This document shows positions 52,881 to 60,268 of a stretch of 64,000 nucleotides of DNA, one piece after another. Source of the DNA: Atherinomorus stipes (Eukaryota; Chordata; Actinopteri; Atheriniformes; Atherinidae); the NCBI GenBank assembly GCA_023101725.1, contig JALJCO010007119.1, positions 310,001-374,000 on the forward strand, in the 5' to 3' direction. How positions within the stretch are numbered: position 1 is the first letter of the stretch; every line of letters begins with the position of its first letter. A program made the position numbers and the translations under genes. The notes beneath the pieces were generated by a model. It had not been told where the DNA came from. It saw nothing but the letters and a program-made list of their open reading frames with translations, and did no database searches.

Positions 52881-54145
52881 TTATTTTGCTTAAGACCAGT
52901 TAACGCAAATACAACAAACTTGTATTTCTTTATATTCACTGTAATATTTTACTTTTGCCTTTGAATTCACTTTAAAATCAGGTGAAATTCTGCAGAAACA
53001 CTTGCAACTTAATAGCTTTGCACAATCCTTTAAAAACATTCATTTCAAAAAGGAAAAAAAAATGTTGCTGTTAAAATTACTATAGTTTCAAAACAGAAAA
53101 ATTCTCATAAAATTAATACAGAATTCCGAGTATTTTTCTGCATTTGCCTTATAAACAGACTTGGTAAGTCGTTCTATATTTATCGAGATGGGCTGTCCAC
53201 CCTGATAACAGCAAATTAAGGTAGCATGGTGTGTATACAGATTTAAATGGTGGCTTCATGCTCACAGAAATGTAAACACACTTGAAGAGAATAATTTAAT
53301 TTCCATGTCTGAGGAAGCCCCAAGCCCTGTGGCCCAGGACGAAGCCAGCCTATATTTAACAGATGACACAAGTTGCATTCCAGATGTACAGTACCATCTT
53401 TGTGTTTAGCTCTATAGAAATGCTGAAGAAGGAGGGAGGGGTAAAGTGGCAAAGGAAGGGGGTTACACTCACTCTGGGGGGCTGGGGTGAGAGGGACCCC
53501 AGTGCACAGCTGCTTAACTAATGCCTTTTTTTTTTCTCCCCCTTTCCTCAGACATAGAAAAGCAGAGTGTGGTGGCTCACTGTCAGTAACAGGCAAGGAA
53601 ACAGGAGGTGGAAAAGAATTCATTCATTTAAAGAATAATTTGTTTTCATCAGAAAAAGACAAAAAATGCTCAGGCTGTGTTGTGACTAAATGAGTGGCAG
53701 GCATAATCTTTCACACTGAAATCAAAATGAGGCCTCAGATTAGCTCTTATTACATAAAATAACATTGAAGTCAATGATTTAATTGAAAAAAGGACAAAAA
53801 AAACAAAACCGCTCAGCTCCAAATCAGACTCAACTGCAGCTGCTACACCTAAACCCAGCTCACACTGCCACCAGGGAGCCACTACTCCCCCTCACACTAG
53901 TTTAAAATCTGATTAGAAACACACCCCACAAACTGATTTTTCCTTTTTTTTTTTTCTGTGGTGTTTCAAGCAGAGTGACAGATCGACAAGCGTGTAAGCT
54001 CTCGCATGGCTCAGCCTGCCAGCATCATCAGCATTAGACAATTAAACCCTGCTAGCTGCAGGAAAAAATATATATATCCTCGGTAAATATTTACTGCACA
54101 TATCTTTTCCATTCATTCACCAGGCGCTAACAAAACCTTACTGTA

Positions 54146-54148
<3 letters not shown>

Positions 54149-54178
<30 letters not shown>
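54149..54178. repeat. (CT)15 microsatellite
   Basis: Fifteen perfect CT units. Confidence 0.95.
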
Positions 54179-54182
<4 letters not shown>

Positions 54183-54779
54183 CCTCACCAGCACCCCACC
54201 ACCCCTACATCTGCGATTCATTGACTTTACAATTTACCACATGTCGAGATGGGAGAGGTCGAGCCTCCATCTGAATCACGGCACAAATATGCAAGTGATT
54301 TATTGTTTTAAAAACCCTGGGCCGATTTAGTGCAACTCCACTTTTCCTGAGCATTACTCCTATTGGCAGACCATGAACAATTACAGTTCGGACTAATTAA
54401 GCTCCGAGAATGTGCTGTGCACCGCTAATGTCTAGCAGACCCCAATTTCAGTTTAATGGTGCCAAACTTTGCTTCCCAGCTCCCACCCCACCACCACCAA
54501 CCTCCACCCCTCCAACTTAACTCCTCAAATCCAAAGCAGATTGTACTTTTTATGGCTGTTTATTGAGTCGAAGAAAAATAAGGACCCTCTTTTTTTTCTC
54601 CCCTTTCCCCTCTCTCCTCGCATAGGATGAGAGGAGCAGCAAGAGAGGGAGGAAGAGAGGGTCTGGTGGGAGGGAGACAGCGAGCGGGAGCCGCTTCCGC
54701 CATACTTTGTAAACAAAAGTGATTTGCAAGACAAAAGGAGCGCAACCTTCCGACTAAATTCAGAGTGCATTTTGCAGCT

Positions 54780-54960
54780 TGAGGGAGAAAACGCGGCCAC
54801 GTCGTGCCACGGAAACCCCCCGCGGACACCAATTAGGCCCGATTAACATGTAAAGCCAATTTGATAAGGTGTGGGCCCTATCCCTTAAATCCGCATTAAA
54901 CTATCTTTCCTCTTGTCACAGCCGAAAATTCCATTTACAACAGCCAAACACATATAATCC
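54780..54960. promoter_or_regulatory. candidate regulatory block, intron 3
   Basis: CpG-rich start (cgcggccacgtcgtgccacgg) followed by homeobox-type ATTA/TAAT cores (aattaggcccgattaacatg) and no repeats. Inferred candidate conserved element. Confidence 0.25.
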
Positions 54961-55439
54961 ATATGATATACTATTGTTATGCTTAAAGCTGCTGACATGT
55001 TGAGGAAAGATAGCGTCTGTGTCAGATAAGGCCACAGCTATGTGTGCAACGTGGGAGCACAAAGGAGGTGGGGATGCATTCACGTTTGCATGTTCATTAC
55101 AATAATCTGAGGAGAAAATCTCAAGAAAAACTGATTATTTATGAGGAAATACAAACTAATAAAAAAGTGGATCAAAGTGGGTTTATTTCTTAAGAAAAAT
55201 GGGGGGACTCTGCAGCAGCAACATGACTGAAACAAAGAGGGGAAAAGGGGAGAAAAGCTTTTGTTTCAACCACACAAAGCCTTTTCACCGTCTTCTTGTA
55301 GAATCATTGCGGCTTCTGGGAGCGTCTTTTTTTTTTTCCTTTTCCCCCCACTCTAAACACAGCAGTGGATGCTCGGTGTTGCATTTTCATCCACTCCCCC
55401 CACCCTCCTCCATTTGCCCCACCTACACTTTCTTGTTCT

Positions 55440-55620
55440 TTTATAAACTAGTCGTAATTATACGTCGAAACTCAAAACCTCCGCCAAAAGTCTCCAGGCC
55501 TGGAGAATTATGGGGCCAGGGGTGGCGTCAAATATCTTAACATTCATGAGTCCGAGAGGCAGTAAATAAAGCCGGTGGATTTACGGCCCTGCAGCCCCGA
55601 TGCAGGAGAGCTGGCCGCCC
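55440..55620. promoter_or_regulatory. candidate regulatory block, intron 3
   Basis: Retained CpGs (cgtaattatacgtcg), a 16-bp palindrome TCTCCAGGCCTGGAGA (55491-55506), and non-repetitive sequence between repeats. Inferred candidate enhancer. Confidence 0.25.
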
Positions 55621-55910
55621 AGATCCCGCTTCTCCCTCCCCTCAGCCAGACCTGTTGAGGTGTGATGTTCGACCACAGCACCGGAGTTAACCCGCCGCCT
55701 TTTTCCCACAAGCCCCGTGTTAAGCATCGGCCGGAAACAAAAGGCAGACGCGGGGAGGAAGGGAGATAGAGGGAGCAAAAGGGAACAAGAGGGAGCGTGA
55801 AAGGAGATGGAAAAGCAGGGGTGCACTAGCCAGGCCACTTCCCCATTTCAACCTGCACCCAGTGGTTCAGCAGGCCTTTGTGAGAGGTTTAGGGAGGAGG
55901 GAGACGGCAG

Positions 55911-55949
55911 GGAGAGGAGAGGAGAGGAGAGGAGAGGAGAGGAGAGGAG
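55911..55949. repeat. (GGAGA)n tandem repeat
   Basis: Nearly eight GGAGA units within a larger purine-rich stretch (about 55740-55970). Confidence 0.95.
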
Positions 55950-56451
55950 GAGACAAGGGCAGGAGGGCTTTTAAAGCCCGGGCACAGCCTAATGTCAAAT
56001 TGCTAAATGATACTAAATTGTGAGGCTCCTTGGACCTAGGTGGTAGGAAAAACAAATTCTTAGTGGCTATGACTCCCAGAGGTCAGACAAACTATGGTAA
56101 CAGCCTCATACAGGAATTTTTTTCTCCCCTCACAAGTCATGCAAACACAAAAATAACACAAACAAATTAAGACGTCCAGATAAATTAGTGGAAGCGCCAG
56201 CTGAGGGACAAAATGCAATAAATTTAGCCCAAACAAAAAAACAAGCAAAAGATTATCTAAAATATTTTTTATGACAGTAAAAGGATCCATTTAAAAACCC
56301 TAAAATGCAAAGAAAAAAAATTTTCAGAGAACCAGGAAAATCCAAGAGGAACAGATGAAGAAAACTGGAGATAAAGCAGCAAGAATCAAAGGCTTTCGTG
56401 ACAAGACAGAGAAAAGTCTCATTCTAATAATACTAGCAGTCATATTCAGAG

Positions 56452-56470
56452 CCTAACATGACATGTTAGG
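56452..56470. repeat. 19-bp near-perfect palindrome
   Basis: CCTAACATG, one A, then CATGTTAGG. Perfect 9-bp arms around a single base. Confidence 0.9.
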
Positions 56471-57393
56471 AAGCCAGACAGCTAATCAATGTCCAGGTGA
56501 ATTATTTATACCAGCTTTAAGTCTAATAGATTTATATTACAGCCACCGCTGACTTCAAAGCTCTAATGGCCGGACACACAGGGCGCTGCAGGCAGAGGGG
56601 GCCGAGGCAGTACAGTAGGAAGACCACCGCCAGACGAAAAACCATATTCTGACACAGTTACTGTTCAGGTACGCTGCTAAATTAAGCTGGAAGAAATATT
56701 GTCTCATAACCTGTTAATAAGAACCTCCTCAACAGTCGGCAGGGCTTTAAATTATTGTAATGACTTTCTTGGCTGTGAGGAAATGGAGCAGAGAGGACGT
56801 ACACGCTATAAATCACAGAGTATGATTTAGAAAAAATAATAATATTAATAACACACTCCCTTTTCTCAATTATGTGTGAAAATAGGGATCGGGGGGCAGC
56901 GATTAGAGAGCAAAGGTCGGCACGTCTCGCCACAGCATCCTCCAGACATACCACACAATTTACAGCTTTTACTAACTGCTTGTGCACAATGAAGCGAGCT
57001 CTCCTCAGACTCCAGGACACAGCGCCACGATCCTCGCAAAGGAAACTACAAAAAACTCTTTGCCACTGAAACAAGGAAGTCGTTCACCTCAAATCATGTG
57101 CATTGTTGTGAATGCGTGTTTGTGTCTGTGCTGATGAGAATAACGAGAGATTAATTCCACATACCAGCCTGCAGCGTTAACAAGGCGGGCTCGCCAAGAG
57201 AAAGAATGGCTAAATGTTCTCCTGTGCAGCAAATAAACACACACACACACACACACTTGCAGAGAGAGAATACAAGAAATTGCTTCACGTGAGACCACGG
57301 GCGATTTTGTGAAAAGCAGAAATTGTGTCACAGCACAAAGGAAGGCATTATGTGTCAGATGAGCCTTCATTTTCAAGGTGTGCACACGCAGAG

Positions 57394-57414
57394 TTTTTTT
57401 TTTTTTTTTTTTTT
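57394..57414. repeat. poly-T run
   Basis: 21 consecutive T. Confidence 0.9.
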
Positions 57415-58581
57415 AAACTGAGGTAAGAAATATCGGTTTCGTTTGAGCCGAGTTAGTGGAGGGGGGTAGGGGGTCAGATTTCCTAATGCCTGGTCTTTGC
57501 CTTAAACTTGTAAAATGAGATGACAAGTCCTAAAGTGCAGACTTGTAATTGCAACCATTTAAAATAGGTAAAAAACAAACAAACAAAAAGAAACACACAC
57601 ACAACAACATGGTTGAGAAAATTATGCTGCTCAAGGATTGCAAACCCCGGTGGGACCAGCGAGGTGGTGAGCAAATGAGTAAGTGTGCATAATTACAGCA
57701 TGGCTGATTGTGTCTAAATAAACAAATAGCATGGATTTATTTATAAATAAGGGTTTAAATGGCTCATGTTTTAGTTAAAGGCAGCTGATTCCTCCAGGAA
57801 GCAAAAACGGCACACATGCAAAACACAGCAGTGTTGCACAATCACTTCCATTCAAGACATCATTTTCATTCGCACAAAATGTCATACACGGATGGATATG
57901 TGCAGAAATTAGAAGAGGAATAATAAAAAAACTGCTTTAAGTTTTATAATTTTTTAATGCATGCACCTTTCACACAATCTCTTTCCACGTTTTGACACAT
58001 GCAAATCACTTTGTAAAGCTCATTTGCATATTGATTTTATTTGTATGATTTTTACACTGCTTACAGTGTGTCAGAGAGCCAATGTAAGGTCTGCATGCTC
58101 GTGCAGCCTGTGCTAGAAAAAAGGGCATTTTTGATGAGGCTGTTCAAACACAAGCATATCGCATTAATCAGAGGCTGAAATCATGCATTTGCAACCTTGA
58201 TTAATTCTACAGTTGTTAACACTTAATAGAAATGGAGAAAAAAAGTCAAAGTGCAAGTGCATTTTATTTAAAAGTTGATAAAGCACAGATTCAAGCAACA
58301 ACTGTGTGCGCCGTCCACACCACCTGCTACATAATCTGAATGACATTTTTCACTGCGATTAGCACTGTTAGCATGTTAGCTTCCACGCAGGGAGCTGCAC
58401 GCATGCCGCCGTACTGTACACTTCGTGAGGAGTTGCAAAACTTGGCTCTACATATTTATCGGCAGCACTTCTGGGTGACAACACTCCCGCGTCTGGCTGC
58501 CTCCTCGGGAGCCCATGTGTGTGTGACAGAGAGTGTGAGGAGTGTGTGTGCACGTATCCAGCTGTAAATAAATGAACTTAC

Positions 58582-58706
58582 TGTGCGTGCTGTCGGAGAA
58601 AGTGATCCATTGGGAAGGTAGGGGCTTGTGAGATCGGGGATCATTATAAATGGATAGCCCGGGTACGGTGGGCTCTTGAACAGCCCTCCATCTTGCCTTT
58701 TCGCAG
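58582..58706 (-). CDS. tcf7l2: tcf7l2 exon 3 (125 bp)
   Basis: Third coding exon. The acceptor is atgttag|ct after a C/T-rich tract (minus strand, about 58709-58740), and the donor is aca|gtaagt (58576-58581). It completes the split Ala and encodes [19 protein letters not shown], then [20 protein letters not shown] and RT. This is a hallmark block of TCF/LEF proteins (the [14 protein letters not shown] region) N-terminal to the Groucho/TLE-binding region. Human has Gly where residue 97 is Ser here (from memory). 189 + 67 + 125 nt = 381 nt = 127 codons, ending in phase 0. The reading frame continues past the donor into intron 3 for a short distance, but the strong GTAAGT donor and known family structure place the exon end here. 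Confidence 0.96.
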
Positions 58707-58892
58707 CTAACATGGCGGGGGGGAGGGGGGGAGGAGGGGAAAAAAAGAGGAAAACTTTTTATAAAGTGGCCTTGGATGCTTATTTCCTGAAAATTGCATT
58801 TGAGGAATAAAGCGGAGGAGATATCCTCCGTCATGCACACATATTGTCATGATGCAGAATCAACAAGAGAGGACAATAAAGCAGAAACTCAC
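58707..58892 (-). other. tcf7l2: tcf7l2 intron 2 (186 bp)
   Basis: Short GT-AG intron between exons 2 and 3: donor GTGAGT, acceptor GTTAG. On the sense strand it ends in a C-rich polypyrimidine tract (plus-strand G-run about 58715-58738), typical of a strong acceptor. Confidence 0.93.
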
Positions 58893-58959
58893 CCTCCTCT
58901 AAACTTTCTCTTGTTTTGTCTCTGAAAGTTTCAGATCTAGGCGGAGGCCGTCTTTCCGC
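58893..58959 (-). CDS. tcf7l2: tcf7l2 exon 2 (67 bp)
   Basis: Second coding exon, found by translating between exons 1 and 3. The acceptor tgcatttcaag ends at 58960, and the donor is g|gtgagt (58887-58892). It encodes AERRPPPRSETFRDKTRESL followed by EE plus the first base of the next Ala codon (22 codons + 1 nt). This matches the linker after the beta-catenin-binding domain of TCF7L2, with conservative S-to-T changes at residues 74 and 79 relative to the human protein as I remember it. Length and phase join exon 1 (phase 0) and exon 3 (2 nt then in frame) without a break. The segment is basic and proline-rich, with no enzyme-like motif; it forms part of the N-terminal linker. It is too short to be seen as a stand-alone ORF. 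Confidence 0.95.
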
Positions 58960-59122
58960 CTTGAAATGCAACGAAACACAAGGATTGCGTTAAAGTTAAC
59001 ACAACGGGCGGCGAGGGCGACAGTTAACTTTCTTTTTCCAAGCGGCACAATGTCAGTAAATGTAGGCCCCTAACTTACAGAGCCGGGGACGATCGATCCC
59101 CGATTTTTAATCTGCAACTTAC
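58960..59122 (-). other. tcf7l2: tcf7l2 intron 1 (163 bp)
   Basis: Short GT-AG intron between exons 1 and 2: donor GTAAGT, acceptor TTTCAAG. It contains the GC-rich stretch caacgggcggcgagggcgac (plus-strand 59003-59022). No other feature seen. Confidence 0.93.
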
Positions 59123-59311
59123 CTCTGAATCCGACGAGCTGTTTTGATTTGTTTCCGACTCGTTTACAAGAGAAGATTTGACATCTGCTAAATCCCTTTC
59201 TGCCGAGGAGTTCTCCGAAATTTTTTCTTCCTGCTCCCCTTCGTCTTTGAAGGAAATCATTTCATCGTTTGCACCCAGATCGTCCCCTCCACCGCCGTTT
59301 AGCTGCGGCAT
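59123..59311 (-). CDS. tcf7l2: tcf7l2 exon 1: start codon and beta-catenin-binding domain
   Basis: First coding exon of the Wnt effector TCF7L2 (TCF4), a nuclear HMG-box factor that recruits beta-catenin to Wnt target genes. It encodes 63 residues beginning [16 protein letters not shown] and ending SSSDSE. Seen in the sequence: the [10 protein letters not shown] segment with Asp16, the FKDEGEQEE acidic stretch (residues 21-29), and the [15 protein letters not shown] helix with Leu41, Val44 and Leu48. In the family these are the beta-catenin contacts, so binding should be intact. The start is the first in-frame ATG after an in-frame TAA at 59429-59431; its context is gaaaaATGC, with A at -3. 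A longer reading frame exists only from a TTG at 59384-59386. The donor is gag|gtaagt at 59117-59122, phase 0. Compared with human (from memory) I see L18M and S31I. Identity is near certain. Confidence 0.97.
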
Positions 59312-59690
59312 TTTTCCCCGAGTGAGAAAAAAAAATCTTTTTTTCTTTTTCTTTTTGTTCTTTTTCTTGAAGGGGCAAAAACACAAAGTTTTAAAGCCTT
59401 GATCTCGGTGATCTCGAAAAGTCCGAGTTTAAGTTTTGGGGGTCTGCACTGGCGTTTTCCAAAGCTCTGGCGGTTGGTAGAAAACTAAAAAAGAAGGGAA
59501 TCTTGGCAGAAAAAGGAAGCCGGAGAAGGAGCCGAGCCGCTCGGATTGAGTGAGTTGAAGTTGGTCGGAGTGGTTTTCAGTTCAAAGGCGGCGCTGATTG
59601 ACAGATAGAGAGGGATGGAAATAGAGAGAGTCTGGATTCAGGATTATTGACAGGGAGAAACACACAAGAAACTAATGAGATTCAAACAGG
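59312..59690 (-). other. tcf7l2: tcf7l2 5' leader (5' UTR; far end uncertain)
   Basis: Sequence directly upstream of the start codon, read on the minus strand. It contains no ATG on the sense strand from 59312 to 59711, so no upstream ORF with a standard start, and has an in-frame TAA at 59429-59431. The 60 bases next to the ATG are strongly A-rich (runs of AAAAAG), then a T9 run, then ctcactcgggg before the start. The transcription start is not visible; the upstream limit given here is a guess based on a TATA-like element near 59712-59719. Confidence 0.6.
59581..59593 (+). promoter_or_regulatory. candidate TCF/LEF site fused to a GC helper motif
   Basis: TTCAAAGGCGGCG. TTCAAAGG fits the HMG-box consensus WWCAAAG, and GGCGGC is the complement of the GCCGCC helper motif that the C-clamp of TCF-E isoforms recognises. 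It lies about 270 bp upstream of the tcf7l2 start codon, probably in the leader. Binding is an inference from motif only. Confidence 0.35.
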
Positions 59691-59769
59691 GAGGGACTTG
59701 AAGTGACGTTTTCATAAATAGGAGGAAAAAAGACAGCGAGAGAGAGAGAGGAGAGGGGGAAGGGGAAGG

Positions 59770-59805
<36 letters not shown>

Positions 59806-60210
59806 AGAGAGGGAGTGCTGGAGGAAGCCGGCGGACGACTGCAGTGAAAAGCATGTGAGGAGGAAAAAGGCAGTTTGGGAGCAGGACAGTGATGGTAAAA
59901 TAGCAGGAAGATAGGAGTTGCTTGCAAATGTGGATTAAACGCACATATGGGCGGTCTCCCAGTGGGAAAAAAATGAAAAGAGGGCACTTCCTCAGGCTGT
60001 TTGCAACCAGTTTGACTCCTCTATTCCCGACCAGTCTGTCACACTTCGGCCAAATAAAATTAATATTACACCTCAAATTAAATATTTTTCCCCCAACGTT
60101 CAGCTTATATAATCTACTTTTGTCTTTTTCCTTTTTTGTGCTCACTAAATACTCAAGGCCTATCAAAGGAGAATTACTCTGAGCTTGTTTTTCTATTTTA
60201 TCTGCTTTGT
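59691..60210 (-). promoter_or_regulatory. tcf7l2: putative proximal promoter region of tcf7l2
   Basis: Sequence upstream of the leader. On the sense (minus) strand it holds a TATA-like TATTTATG (59712-59719), a CRE half-site TGACG on the plus strand (59704-59708), a pyrimidine-rich CT tract (59740-59815, with (GA)n on the plus strand at 59774-59801) and one ATCAAAGG TCF/LEF-type octamer on the plus strand (60162-60169). None of these proves promoter activity; the assignment rests mainly on position upstream of exon 1. Confidence 0.45.
59774..59801. repeat. (GA)n microsatellite upstream of tcf7l2
   Basis: About 14 GA units on the plus strand, (CT)n on the gene's sense strand, inside a wider GA-rich tract (59736-59815) upstream of exon 1. 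Confidence 0.95.
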
Positions 60211-60214
60211 CAGC

Positions 60215-60268
60215 TCCTTAGATCTATTTTTTATTATATTGGCTAATGTTTCCTTAGATCTATTTTTT
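60215..60268. repeat. 18-bp direct repeat
   Basis: TCCTTAGATCTATTTTTT occurs at 60215-60232 and again at 60251-60268, separated by 18 bp. Confidence 0.9.

Larger units (their letters stand above)
46063..58575. other. intron 3, segment next to exon 3
   Basis: Unique sequence with a CT microsatellite (54149-54178), a GGAGA minisatellite-like run (55911-55949), a poly-T run (57394-57414) and a possible transposon remnant (52590-52880). CpG-retaining, non-repetitive blocks at 47460-47720, 54780-54960 and 55440-55620 are listed separately. No gene recognised. Confidence 0.55.
29377..58581 (-). other. tcf7l2: tcf7l2 intron 3 (29.2 kb)
   Basis: GT-AG intron between exon 3 and exon 4 (donor GTAAGT at 58576-58581, acceptor CAG ending at 29377). 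No coding exon was recognised inside it. The optional 23-residue exon that some human isoforms carry between these two exons was looked for by eye and not found. It contains two hAT elements with target-site duplications, microsatellites and candidate regulatory blocks listed separately. Confidence 0.9.

Noticed and set aside
59312..59386. N-terminal extension of tcf7l2 upstream of MPQLNGG
   Set aside because: The upstream codon is TTG, not ATG, and the extension is poly-lysine from an A-rich leader. The ATG at 59311 matches the family's start.
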